A DNA stretch of 64,000 bases from CAYRML01 sp050942825 (GTDB lineage: Bacteria > Bacillota > Dehalobacteriia > UBA4068), in the NCBI GenBank assembly GCA_050942825.1, contig JBMNOA010000003.1:6086-70085 (forward strand), in the 5' to 3' direction. The notes beneath the pieces are model-generated. The model did no database searches. It was not told the origin of the DNA and was given only the letters and a program-made list of their open reading frames with translations. A program made the translations under genes and the position numbers. The first letter of the stretch is position 1. Each line of letters opens with the position of its first letter. Shown piece by piece: positions 8,189 to 16,805 of this stretch.

Positions 8189-10225
8189 TTAAAAGTTGGC
8201 AGCATCTAATATCAAGCTAATACTGCCGTTGCCTAAAAGAGTACATCCGGAAAGACCCTTGACTCTTTTTATATAATAAGGTAGTGCTTTGACAACAACC
8301 TCTTGTTGACCGATCAGCTCATCTACAAAGAGGCAGAGCGATTTTTCATTATTTTCCACCATAATCAAAATGCCGTCATCTAGCACTTTACTATCGGGTT
8401 CTATATTAAATAGCTCATATAAACGGACGATGGGATAGCAATTTCCCCGCACCATAATAAGTTCGTGGCCGTCAGGATCATGGATGATGTCGTCATCACT
8501 TGCTCTGAAAGATTCCCGAATATCAGTAATAGGCATGGTATACATAGAGTTGCCTACCCTAAGATTCATACCTTCGATAATAGCCAAAGTTATGGGTAAG
8601 CGCAGGGTAATAGTGGTACCTTTGCCAACAGAGCTTTCCACCGATACTCTGCCGCCGATACCTTCAATATTGCTGGCTACTACATCCATGCCGACGCCTC
8701 GTCCTGAATATTCTGTTACCTGTGAATTGGTCGAAAAGCCGGGTAAAAAGATGAGAGAATAAATATCTCGATCGCTCATTTCCTTGATGTCTTTGGTCAA
8801 GAGACCTTTTTTAGCAGCGCTCGCTAAAAGCTTGTTCTTATCTATTCCTTTGCCATCATCGCGCACGCTAATAAGAACCTCTCTTCCTTCATTGCGGGCC
8901 GATAAGGTTATCATTCCTTGACGGGGCTTGCCGGCAGCTTCCCGTTCCTGGGTAGATTCTATACCATGATCCAGAGCATTGCGGATCAGATGCATCAAGG
9001 GATCAGAAATATGCTCGATGATGTTTTTATCTACTTCCGTATCTTCTCCCACCATTTTTAGTATTACTTCTTTATTAAGCTTTTTGCTCATATCCCTGAC
9101 AATTCGTTTATTCTTTTGGAAAACCGTAGTCAAAGGGATCATGCGTATAGACATAATCACATCCTGCATTTCGCTTGTGATCTTCTTCAATTGCTGCGCT
9201 GCCTTATTAAAATTATCCAGCACCAGATCGTTCAAATCCGGGTTATGAATAACCATAGCTTGCGCAATAACCATTTCGCCAATCAGATTCATAAGCTGGT
9301 CTAATTTATTGACATTTACGCTGATCATAGTTGTTACTGGCGTATGATTGGCAACTACTTGCCGATTCTGAGGGGTAATTCCTTTATCATTTTTTGGGGA
9401 ATCTGCTTTATGTTTGATGGATTGAGTTGGCTGGTTTACTATTTCTAGCTGCAAATTCCGTAAAAGTGGCGTATGCATAAAGAAATCCTGCATTTGTTCA
9501 TAGCTTTTATCGGTATAAAAATCAATTGTCAGGCCCTGTTCTTGAATAATAGTAGTGCTATTTTCGCTATCTATAAGATCCTCGGGAGAGTGGGTGATAT
9601 GATAAACAAATTCCTGAAGCTGGCAAATTACACCAAGAGCGCGGAGACTTTCCATTTGACAACCTTCTTCAAAAAACAGCTTTGCCCTATAGTAATTGCC
9701 ATCTTTGCTCCCGCCTTGGAGATCGTTTTTTTCTTTTTTACCAGGGGAGGGAATGGTTTCTTCATCTTCACCGAGAATTTTTTCTTCGCATGTTATATTT
9801 AAGTTTTGTTCACAATTTTTTTTAAGAGACTGCAGATATGCGGATATCTTATCCGTAATGATTTTTTCATTACCATCAGGTGGTAATCCCGCTTTGATTT
9901 TTTCCATCTCGCTTTTCATAAAATCTATGCTTTCCAGTACCAAATCAGAAATTAACGAATAATCATAATGCTGTCCGTTATTTTCCCGAATAATGGAAAA
10001 CATATCCTCCACATAATGGGCTAGAACAGATAGATTGTTAAGAACCATCATAGCGGAGGATCCTTTGATTGTATGTACAATGCGAAAAATTTCGTTAAGA
10101 GCCTCTTGGGTATATTCACTTAGTTGTTCATTTTCCAAAGTAATTTCTTCCAATTGCCTGATATTCTGATCAGTTTCAAAAATGAAAATATCCAGCAAAG
10201 AATCATTGGTATATTCTTCCGACAA
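8189..10225 (-). CDS. cheA: Chemotaxis histidine kinase
   Basis: About 678 residues in the order HPt/P1 (phosphorylated His in IVHTIKGSSAMM, near residue 51), a P2-like region with a variable linker (about 180-265), P3 dimerisation helices (MNLIGEMVIAQAMV), P4 ATPase (NALDHGIES, DDGKGID, GRGVGMDVV) and P5 CheW-like domain at the C-terminus. It autophosphorylates and passes phosphate to CheY and CheB. The start is uncertain: the GTG at 10234 lies one base after AAAGGA, whereas the TTG at 10225 is ten bases from it, so I prefer the TTG. Confidence 0.96.
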   Translation of the reverse strand: MSEEYTNDSLLDIFIFETDQNIRQLEEITLENEQLSEYTQEALNEIFRIVHTIKGSSAMMVLNNLSVLAHYVEDMFSIIRENNGQHYDYSLISDLVLESIDFMKSEMEKIKAGLPPDGNEKIITDKISAYLQSLKKNCEQNLNITCEEKILGEDEETIPSPGKKEKNDLQGGSKDGNYYRAKLFFEEGCQMESLRALGVICQLQEFVYHITHSPEDLIDSENSTTIIQEQGLTIDFYTDKSYEQMQDFFMHTPLLRNLQLEIVNQPTQSIKHKADSPKNDKGITPQNRQVVANHTPVTTMISVNVNKLDQLMNLIGEMVIAQAMVIHNPDLNDLVLDNFNKAAQQLKKITSEMQDVIMSIRMIPLTTVFQKNKRIVRDMSKKLNKEVILKMVGEDTEVDKNIIEHISDPLMHLIRNALDHGIESTQEREAAGKPRQGMITLSARNEGREVLISVRDDGKGIDKNKLLASAAKKGLLTKDIKEMSDRDIYSLIFLPGFSTNSQVTEYSGRGVGMDVVASNIEGIGGRVSVESSVGKGTTITLRLPITLAIIEGMNLRVGNSMYTMPITDIRESFRASDDDIIHDPDGHELIMVRGNCYPIVRLYELFNIEPDSKVLDDGILIMVENNEKSLCLFVDELIGQQEVVVKALPYYIKRVKGLSGCTLLGNGSISLILDAANF

Positions 10226-10251
10226 CTCACTCACATCCTTTAGCTATTGCC

Positions 10252-10614
10252 TTAATTGTCGGCAACGCTTTTTAAAGTTTGTACCATATGATCTTCTTTA
10301 TATGGCTTGACAATGAAGGATTTGGCCCCATATAAAATTGCTTCTCTTACCAAGGTTTCCTGGCCCATGGCAGATACCATTACTACTTTAGCGTTAGGAT
10401 CTATTTGACGGATCTGTTTCAAAGCATCGATACCTGTCATTTCAGGCATGGTAATATCCATAGTAACGATATCCGGGCGGCATTCCTTATATTTGGATAG
10501 AGCTACTAATCCATTTTCTGCTTCGCCCACGATTTCAAAGCCGTTTTTTTCCAAGACTTTTCTAACGGCCATTCTCATAAAAGCTGCATCATCAACTATT
10601 AATACCTTAATCAA
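10252..10614 (-). CDS. cheY: Chemotaxis response regulator
   Basis: A 120-residue single-domain receiver. The acidic pair is in IVDDAAFMR, the phospho-acceptor Asp in TMDITMPEM, the Ser/Thr in VSAMG and Lys in VKPYK. Phosphorylated CheY binds FliM and FliY at the switch. The TTG at 10614 is well placed after AGAGGTG; a GTG three codons earlier is embedded in that ribosome site. It precedes cheA by about 25 bases and is separated from the HD-GYP gene by about 40 bases. Confidence 0.95.
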   Translation of the reverse strand: MIKVLIVDDAAFMRMAVRKVLEKNGFEIVGEAENGLVALSKYKECRPDIVTMDITMPEMTGIDALKQIRQIDPNAKVVMVSAMGQETLVREAILYGAKSFIVKPYKEDHMVQTLKSVADN

Positions 10615-10655
10615 GGCGGACACCTCTCACCAATATTATTTTATAAAACTAGGGT

Positions 10656-11729
10656 TTATTTATATGATATACCTACGATAGTTACGTCTAACATATTTAA
10701 ATCTGTTGCAAGATCACAATAGATCGGGATGCTTGAATCTGAAATAATTTTTATTTTAGGTCGTAGACCGCTTTGAGGATGATTCTCTATTACTATGCCT
10801 TCGAGACCGTTGCTAAGTATAACATGTGTACCTATTGGATAAGGGGAGATCTTTTGCAGGAAGGTATTGACAACGTGAGGATCAAAATGAGTATAACAAT
10901 TGCCAATAATATATTCCATGGCCTCAGAAGGGAGAAGTGCTTCTCGATAGGGCCTATCGGAAGTCAGAGCATCATAGACATCGGCAACTGCTACAATCCT
11001 ACCAAAGCGGGGGATCGACAAACCCATAGAGCTATTAGGATAACCACTGCCATCAAATTTTTCATGATGAGAAAGCACAGCCACACATGATTCAACGGGG
11101 ATTTCCCATTTTGAGATAAGATATTTATATCCTTTATTAGCATGGCTCTTTATCAATAAAAACTCATTATCGGTAAGGGGTTCTTGCTTATCCAAGATGT
11201 TTTTAGGCAAAAATATCTTACCAATGTCATGAAGCATGGCCCCCAATCCTAAAAGGCGGAGTTCCTCACGCTTTAAATTTATAGCCATACCAAGTAAAAG
11301 AGAGATGACTGTTACATTCACTGAATGATAATAAGTATAATCATCAAAAATCTTTAAGTCAGTCATGCTAGAGGAGGCATAAGGGGAAACGGCTATATCC
11401 TGAATCATTTCATCCACCACATCCTTAATGCCCGCTAAGGCTTCCCGACTCATCATCATATTGTTAGATCTGACGCTGGAGAAAAAGTCTTTAAGAGAAC
11501 GAACAGCTGTGTTCCGCAAAGCCTGGCTGATGCTTTCTTCTTCAAGAACCATTTCTTCTATGAGGCTGTCCTGGATATACACTCCCCGATAATGCTTATC
11601 ATTGATTATGCGTATACTTCGCTCAGTAAGTGACTGTCCGGCAGAAAGTAGCAGTTTATTATCAGCATCGAATAAATCCCTATTCAAAACCATTCCGGGG
11701 CGAAGATATTTTGATGGTATAAATCTCAT
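10656..11729 (-). CDS. HD-GYP domain protein, probable c-di-GMP phosphodiesterase
   Basis: A 357-residue protein. The N-terminal part (MRFIPSKYLRPGMVLNRDLF onward) is the region often found before HD-GYP domains; the catalytic HD-GYP domain spans about 140-310 with HSVNVT, HDIGK, HANKGY, HHEKFDGSGYP and the DVYDALTSDRPYR block, all intact. Such enzymes hydrolyse c-di-GMP. A beta-rich C-terminal tail of about 55 residues follows. The ATG at 11729 has a weak AAGAG upstream; the frame is open to 11837 but that extension runs through a perfect inverted repeat. It lies between flagellin and cheY, so it may lower c-di-GMP when motility genes are on; that link is inference. Confidence 0.85.
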   Translation of the reverse strand: MRFIPSKYLRPGMVLNRDLFDADNKLLLSAGQSLTERSIRIINDKHYRGVYIQDSLIEEMVLEEESISQALRNTAVRSLKDFFSSVRSNNMMMSREALAGIKDVVDEMIQDIAVSPYASSSMTDLKIFDDYTYYHSVNVTVISLLLGMAINLKREELRLLGLGAMLHDIGKIFLPKNILDKQEPLTDNEFLLIKSHANKGYKYLISKWEIPVESCVAVLSHHEKFDGSGYPNSSMGLSIPRFGRIVAVADVYDALTSDRPYREALLPSEAMEYIIGNCYTHFDPHVVNTFLQKISPYPIGTHVILSNGLEGIVIENHPQSGLRPKIKIISDSSIPIYCDLATDLNMLDVTIVGISYK

Positions 11730-11796
11730 ATCATCACTCTTATTTTTATTAATAATAAAGTCTTTAATTGTCTCAAGTGCAAAAATTGTATAATTT

Positions 11797-11842
11797 AAGT
11801 TGTGCCAAAGGTATTTTAAACAATAGACCTTTGGCACAACTT
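11797..11842 (-). repeat. Perfect 16-bp inverted repeat between flagellin and HD-GYP genes
   Basis: AAGTTGTGCCAAAGGT (11797-11812) and its exact reverse complement (11827-11842) flank a 14-base loop. It starts about 30 bases after the flagellin stop. On the minus strand it is followed by AAATTATACAATTTTTG, not a clean U-run, so it may be a weak terminator or a 3'-end stabiliser that lets flagellin mRNA exceed the downstream genes. Confidence 0.75.
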
Positions 11843-11872
11843 GTAAGACCCTATAAAGCTAAAACCATCCCA

Positions 11873-12994
11873 CTATTTTAGAAGTTGTAATACACCTTGC
11901 GGTTGAGCATTAGCTTGAGCCAACATAGATTGAGCAGCTTGTAGCAAGATGTTATTCTTAGTGAATTCAACCATTTCTTGAGCCATATCAACGTCACGGA
12001 TACGGCTTTCGGCAGCTTGTAAGTTTTCGGAAGAGGTGTTAAGATTATTGATTTTATGTTCCAGTCTGTTTTGGATAGCACCCAATTTTGCACGTTCTCC
12101 GGAGACTGTGTTAATAGCATCAGTTATCGTTTCAATGGCATTTGAGGCACCGATTTGAGTACTGATATTGGCGCCGCTGATACCGAGTGTTGTAGAATCC
12201 ATGGCGGATATGGAAACTGACAGGGTTTCGCCATTATTAGCTCCGGTTTGAATAACTAGACCCTGGGCAGATGGATCAGCTTCCATCACGATATTTTTGC
12301 CGTTAAGTCCTTTCGCTGCATAATCTACTCCCAGCTGAATGGTAAGACCAAGTTCCTCTACGTTGATGGTTTGTGCCCCCGCCGCAGGAGATGCCAGTGT
12401 AAAAACGGCATCGGCATTAGTACCGTCACTTTTTCTGGTGACGGTAAGTGCGCTACCGTCATCGGCAAATTCGTAAATACAGCCAGCCGGGCCTTCAGCT
12501 TGCATGCCAATAACTCCATCCGAACCAGCTTTCAGGGTTGATGTGGCAATATCTATTGTGGTACCAGCTTGATTTAAACTACCGTTAAGCAATTTTTTGT
12601 TGTTGAATTTGGTTTGATCAGCGATGTCATTGATTTCTGATTTTAACTGGTCAAACTCAGCTTGCAAGGCGTCGCGGTCAATTGTTTCATTGGTATCGGA
12701 AGAAGATTGTACGGCCAGCTCATTCATTCTTTGCAGAATGGCATGTGTTTCAGTCAAGGCGCCTTCTGCGGTTTGTACGAGAGATATAGCATCTTGACTG
12801 TTTTTGGAGGCCATTTCAATACCACGGATCTGAGCCCGCATTTTTTCGGAAATTGCCAGACCGGCAGCATCATCCCCGGCTCTATTAATTCTGAGTCCTG
12901 ATGATAATTTTTCCATAGATTTGTTGGCAGAATTAGTATTGGCTGTATACTGCCTAAAAGTGTTTAAAGCAGAGATATTGTTATTAATACGCAT
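11873..12994 (-). CDS. fliC: Flagellin
   Basis: A 373-residue flagellin (hag type) that forms the filament. The conserved N-terminal D0/D1 part begins MRINNNISALNTFRQY and contains LSSGLRINRAGDDAAGLAIS; the C-terminal D1/D0 part contains RIRDVDMAQEMVEFTKNNIL and ends QPQGVLQLLK. The central 140-280 region is variable, with glycine, serine and threonine rich segments. The ATG at 12994 has AAGGAGG seven bases upstream; the frame is open to 13042 but that stretch is leader. Expression is probably controlled by sigma-D and CsrA through the leader elements described separately. Confidence 0.97.
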   Translation of the reverse strand: MRINNNISALNTFRQYTANTNSANKSMEKLSSGLRINRAGDDAAGLAISEKMRAQIRGIEMASKNSQDAISLVQTAEGALTETHAILQRMNELAVQSSSDTNETIDRDALQAEFDQLKSEINDIADQTKFNNKKLLNGSLNQAGTTIDIATSTLKAGSDGVIGMQAEGPAGCIYEFADDGSALTVTRKSDGTNADAVFTLASPAAGAQTINVEELGLTIQLGVDYAAKGLNGKNIVMEADPSAQGLVIQTGANNGETLSVSISAMDSTTLGISGANISTQIGASNAIETITDAINTVSGERAKLGAIQNRLEHKINNLNTSSENLQAAESRIRDVDMAQEMVEFTKNNILLQAAQSMLAQANAQPQGVLQLLK

Positions 12995-13019
12995 GTTTTT
13001 TCCTCCTTGAATTTTTTTT

Positions 13020-13033
13020 GGAAATCCTTTTCC
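13020..13033 (-). promoter_or_regulatory. Predicted CsrA-binding hairpin in flagellin leader
   Basis: On the RNA strand GGAAA-AGGA-UUUCC forms a five-base-pair stem presenting AGGA in the loop, the shape preferred by CsrA. The ribosome site AAGGAGG (13008-13002) lies 11 bases downstream and could be the second site of a CsrA dimer, as for hag in B. subtilis. csrA and fliW lie just upstream. Confidence 0.65.
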
Positions 13034-13036
13034 TTT

Positions 13037-13069
13037 AAACAAATCCGCTCGTACGCAGCGGATTTGTTT
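13037..13069 (-). promoter_or_regulatory. 5' stem-loop of flagellin leader
   Basis: A perfect 13-bp stem (13037-13049 with 13057-13069) encloses a seven-base loop. It starts about 20 bases after the expected transcription start and ends just before the CsrA-type hairpin. Position at the 5' end suggests mRNA stabilisation; it lacks a separate U-run after the stem. Confidence 0.7.
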
Positions 13070-13094
13070 TATGAGGAGTATGTCCTCATCTAAT

Positions 13095-13121
13095 ATATCG
13101 TTTAAGGAGTAGAAAAATTTA
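13095..13121 (-). promoter_or_regulatory. Sigma-D-type promoter for flagellin
   Basis: TAAA (13121-13118), exactly 15 bases, then AACGATAT (13102-13095) on the minus strand. This matches the flagellar consensus TAAA-N15-GCCGATAT at all four -35 bases and six of eight -10 bases. It would give a leader of about 95 bases. Confidence 0.7.
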
Positions 13122-13141
13122 ATATTTTATACAAAAAATAA

Positions 13142-13366
13142 TCACTGTTTTTTATTTTTAAAAATGGACAAGACCGTTCTAGGATCGATCTGAGCTGCAG
13201 CTAAATTTACTTTCTCTGTTTCCCATAGCTCATTGCGAACAATTTTTATGCTGTCGGGAGCATCGATACCGATTTTGACTTTTTCTCCCTGACATTCTAA
13301 GATGGTAATTTCTATTTTCTCTCCCACCAGGATGGATTCCCCGGTTTTTCGGCTCAAGATCAGCAT
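13142..13366 (-). CDS. csrA: Translational regulator CsrA
   Basis: A 74-residue RNA-binding protein beginning MLILSRKTGESILVG, with the IEITILECQGEKVKIGIDAP core and the conserved arginine in VRNEL. It dimerises and blocks ribosome sites, in Gram-positive bacteria chiefly that of flagellin. It overlaps the fliW stop by seven bases (ATGCTGA), so the two are translationally coupled. The C-terminal extension (about 55-74) is slightly longer than in E. coli. Confidence 0.96.
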   Translation of the reverse strand: MLILSRKTGESILVGEKIEITILECQGEKVKIGIDAPDSIKIVRNELWETEKVNLAAAQIDPRTVLSIFKNKKQ

Positions 13367-13806
13367 TCTCCGCCACCTCTTTCTTTTTCATCATAGACAC
13401 TGTGACGGATTTGATAGTCCTGGTTTTCCAGGATTACTTGCATACCTAGTCGCTTATAAGGGTTTACTACTATGGGGCTTTTAAGATTGACAGTCATATC
13501 CTGAATCTTTTGGGGGATTACAGCAATCACAAAAAAGCATAGTTCATCTAAGCTGGTGGCTTCTAGTTGCTGCATAACGCCTTCCGGCAGCATAGGTGAA
13601 TAATCTTCCATGATATCAAGAGGATTGAATACAATAAAACGGGGATCCACGTTATCTACTGCTTGCAGGCAGATGGCCGAATAGTCGTCACTATTGATAA
13701 AAATAAATTTTTTGGCTTCTTCAAAGGAGAATATCCCTTTGGGAAAGTGGATAATTTCTTGTTCTTTTATATTTATTATGCCAAAATCTTTTGTTGTAAT
13801 TTCCAT
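13360..13806 (-). CDS. fliW: Flagellar assembly factor FliW
   Basis: A 148-residue soluble protein. FliW binds either CsrA, releasing flagellin mRNA, or free flagellin, so flagellin synthesis follows secretion. The start MEITTKDFGIINIKEQEIIHFPKGIFSFE and the PQKIQDMTVNLKSPIVVNP segment are typical. The ATG at 13806 follows AGAGG. It lies between the DUF6470 gene and csrA, the order known from B. subtilis. Confidence 0.95.
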   Translation of the reverse strand: MEITTKDFGIINIKEQEIIHFPKGIFSFEEAKKFIFINSDDYSAICLQAVDNVDPRFIVFNPLDIMEDYSPMLPEGVMQQLEATSLDELCFFVIAVIPQKIQDMTVNLKSPIVVNPYKRLGMQVILENQDYQIRHSVYDEKERGGGEC

Positions 13807-13841
13807 ACCTTTTTACCTCTCTTATCAGCTCTATAAAAGGG

Positions 13842-14345
13842 TTAAATAGAAAAAGTGAGACTATAAGGCTGATATTCAAAGCTCACCTTTCCTATCTGCC
13901 ATTCAAAGTGCAAGCGGTCTGGAGTGTATTCGATATCTACATAACCATCTTTCCAACTAAATTTTGGTGGATGTTTTGGTATAAAAACAAGCATCTTCTC
14001 GATGCTTCTGTTGTTACGTATGTGGGCAATCTCCTTGATCGCATCCTTACCCTTTTGGGCCAGAATATCTCCTTCAATACCATAACGTGCTGTGCTTTCT
14101 TCTACAGCTTTTTTACCTTTAGCGATCAAATCTTGAGCTAAAGCATCTATCGATTTAAAACCCAGAGAATCAAAGAAGGCCCGATTGTCAATTTCCATGC
14201 GGATAGGTTTACTTTGCATGGTATAACCGCCTCTTTGCCTGGTTATTTTGCAAGAGGTGGGTATAGTATGCTGAATCAGGCGGGCCCTCTCATGATGGAT
14301 TTTAATTTGTGGAGGAAACATAGAAACATTAAAAACCTTGTTCAT
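13842..14345 (-). CDS. DUF6470 (YviE-like) flagellar-locus protein
   Basis: A 167-residue protein of unknown function. Its place between flgL and fliW is that of B. subtilis yviE, and it shares that family's pattern: a PPQIKIHHERARL start, a central AQKGKDAIKEIAHI helix, and a C-terminal beta-rich segment ending in a FEYQPYSLTFSI motif. No signal peptide or membrane segment. A downstream ATG at 14321 is also possible as start. Identity rests mainly on position. Confidence 0.75.
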   Translation of the reverse strand: MNKVFNVSMFPPQIKIHHERARLIQHTIPTSCKITRQRGGYTMQSKPIRMEIDNRAFFDSLGFKSIDALAQDLIAKGKKAVEESTARYGIEGDILAQKGKDAIKEIAHIRNNRSIEKMLVFIPKHPPKFSWKDGYVDIEYTPDRLHFEWQIGKVSFEYQPYSLTFSI

Positions 14346-14357
14346 ATCTTGACCTGC

Positions 14358-15332
14358 TTATCTTAAATAGTCCAGTAAGGAAGGTTGAATAATTTTGCTG
14401 CCCATTTTTAAAGCTGACTGATATGATAGCTCTTGCATATTAAATTCCATAATGCCAAGAGCAGGGTCTATTCCTTCCAAATTTTTCTGTTTGATCAAAG
14501 CATTATATTCATCGGTATCAAATCTGTTTTTCAAAAAGTCGATAAAATTGTTTTTTTGACCGATATTAGTATAATTCAACATATTATCTGCAATACAAGT
14601 ATCCAGTTTGGCCATATATTTATTAAGATCGGATATATCCCCACTTTCGAATAGGTCGGCAATTTGGCCCAGCAATGCATAATAATTATTGGAAAGACCT
14701 TCGGAATCAATACCGGTACCGAAGATTTCACTACCGGGATGTGCGATATTCAAAGCAGTACCAGGAACGATCTGCCCTGTGGCAGTGGTGGAAAGACCTA
14801 AGCCGATATCAAAAAACAGCTCTTCTTCAGGAAAGATGCTGGGATCGTCATTAACATTGATGCCTTGATAATATAAATTCCCATCGCTATCAAGGGTAAA
14901 AGGTATGGTTTTCATATTGTGACCACCAAAAATATATTGGCCACTATAGTTGGAATTGGCTACACTAAAAAGCTGTTCCTGATAGTTCCGGATATTTTCA
15001 GCGATGATTTTTAAACCATCTTCACTATGGGAGCCGCTATTGCCTTGAATAAGCAGTTCGTTGACATTACCCAGTATAGTATTTATGCTGGAAAAACAGG
15101 CTTCGACCTCCGTAAAAAGTCCCTCAACCTCCTTAACATTTTCTTTATACAAGGAAATACGAGACAGATGCTGTCTGACCTGGTAAGCTTTGAGAGCCGT
15201 GGCCGGATCTTCGGAGGCTTTAAGATATTTACGGCCGGCTGTTACTTTTTCATTGAGCTCATTCACACGGGCAAAGCTTTTATTGAGGTTGTTCATATAA
15301 GTATTAGTGATCATTTTATTGGTGATTCTCAC
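14358..15332 (-). CDS. flgL: Flagellar hook-filament junction protein FlgL (HAP3)
   Basis: A 324-residue junction protein with flagellin-like ends: VRITNKMITNTYMNNLNKS at the N-terminus and QELSYQSALKMGSKIIQPSL at the C-terminus. It joins FlgK to the filament. I chose the GTG at 15332, which has GGAGGTG upstream; an ATG at 15347 overlaps that ribosome site. It follows flgK by about 40 bases. Confidence 0.94.
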   Translation of the reverse strand: MRITNKMITNTYMNNLNKSFARVNELNEKVTAGRKYLKASEDPATALKAYQVRQHLSRISLYKENVKEVEGLFTEVEACFSSINTILGNVNELLIQGNSGSHSEDGLKIIAENIRNYQEQLFSVANSNYSGQYIFGGHNMKTIPFTLDSDGNLYYQGINVNDDPSIFPEEELFFDIGLGLSTTATGQIVPGTALNIAHPGSEIFGTGIDSEGLSNNYYALLGQIADLFESGDISDLNKYMAKLDTCIADNMLNYTNIGQKNNFIDFLKNRFDTDEYNALIKQKNLEGIDPALGIMEFNMQELSYQSALKMGSKIIQPSLLDYLR

Positions 15333-15374
15333 CAGTAGCACCTCCATTTCCGGTTAAATAAGGTAACATCATAA

Positions 15375-16805
15375 TTAACGGCCGACAATACCCATTTTAT
15401 TGATGATGATGTCCAAGGCCTCGTCCATGGCTGTCATTATCCTGGCCGCTGCTTGGAAGGCTTTTTCATATTTAGTCATATTGATGGTTTCCTCATTGAT
15501 AGAAACACCCATAATACTTTCTCTTTGATAAGAGATAGAATCTAAAATACTTCCCGACATAGCGTTCATATCTTTTTGATATCCTACATCAACAGCAATA
15601 TTGCTCATCAGCATGCGGGAAAAACCTTCAAAAGTTCCGCTGAGATTGGGATATTCAGCAGTATCTATATCATTATCCATAGCATTAATCATACGGATGA
15701 TATTATCATTGGCACTGGTATTACTGGTTGTTGTAGTCACGATATAGCGGGTATCATTACGCCAGTCATCAGAGATAGTGATATTGGCTGCTGTGATCGT
15801 TTCGCCATCTTTGCTGGCAAACAAAGGTTTCGGAGAGGAGGGGTCCAGAGTATTGATGCTATTGAGGGTTCCGGCAAAGGCCTGTGCAAAAGCATCAATG
15901 GCATTATTATAATAGGGTAAACCATGAAATTCATCGATTGTAGCGCCGCTGCCATTTAAAATATCCAAGTGTCCTTTAAAAGATCCTGATTTGGGAATGA
16001 ACTCTGTGGCAGGGCTGCCCTCGACCATTATTTTAATGATACTATTGTCATCTATTACCGAAAATTTTGATTCCAATACATCAAGCCCACCAGTGGAGCT
16101 AATAGTTACGGTACCATCGGATTGAGCTGTGACAGTGATATCCAAATAGGCGGATAGCTCATCCAGATAACCGTTACGCATATCCAGCATTTCATTGGTG
16201 ACTGAGCCTCTAATGGTCTGATCTTTGATCAGTGTATTGACATTATTGATTTTATCTATCAGTGTATTTACTGAAGAAACCTCTATTTGCAAATCCCCTT
16301 GCTGTTCAGAGCGGATTTGCGACAATTGAAAGGCATATTGGTTTAATACCTGTGTGACTTTTTCCGCAGCAGAGCGAACTATATTAGCATGTTCGGCATT
16401 GCCAGCATTATTGGAAAAAGATTGGAGCTGATTGTAAAATTGCCCCAGCATGGCATGGAGCCCATCATTTTCTAGTTCTTCAAATACATTTTCTATATCC
16501 TGTAAAGCCAGTAAACCCGAATTCCAATAATTATAGTCTGCATTGGCAGTACGAAGGCGAGAGTCTAAAAAACCATCCCGCATCTGACTGATCTGACTTA
16601 CCGTAACACCTTGTCCTGATCTGACATAGGGAAGAGCAGATTTATATGTAGCGTTGTTATAATTTACGGCTACCAGGTCGGCAACCTGCCGAGTATAGTT
16701 CTCCGTATTGGCATTAGCTATGTTTTGTCCCGTCACGTCAAGTGCGATCTGACTGGCTACAGTAGCACTCCTGGCAATTTCTAAGCCCGAAAAAGTTGAT
16801 CTCAT
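15375..16805 (-). CDS. flgK: Flagellar hook-associated protein FlgK (HAP1)
   Basis: A 476-residue HAP1. The N-terminal FSGLEIARSATVASQIALD and VTGQNIANANTENYTRQ segments and the C-terminal MTKYEKAFQAAARIMTAMDE with DIIINKMG are the conserved coiled D0 parts. It sits between hook and FlgL. The ATG at 16805 overlaps the flgN stop by one base (TAATG) and has AAGGGGG upstream. Confidence 0.96.
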   Translation of the reverse strand: MRSTFSGLEIARSATVASQIALDVTGQNIANANTENYTRQVADLVAVNYNNATYKSALPYVRSGQGVTVSQISQMRDGFLDSRLRTANADYNYWNSGLLALQDIENVFEELENDGLHAMLGQFYNQLQSFSNNAGNAEHANIVRSAAEKVTQVLNQYAFQLSQIRSEQQGDLQIEVSSVNTLIDKINNVNTLIKDQTIRGSVTNEMLDMRNGYLDELSAYLDITVTAQSDGTVTISSTGGLDVLESKFSVIDDNSIIKIMVEGSPATEFIPKSGSFKGHLDILNGSGATIDEFHGLPYYNNAIDAFAQAFAGTLNSINTLDPSSPKPLFASKDGETITAANITISDDWRNDTRYIVTTTTSNTSANDNIIRMINAMDNDIDTAEYPNLSGTFEGFSRMLMSNIAVDVGYQKDMNAMSGSILDSISYQRESIMGVSINEETINMTKYEKAFQAAARIMTAMDEALDIIINKMGIVGR

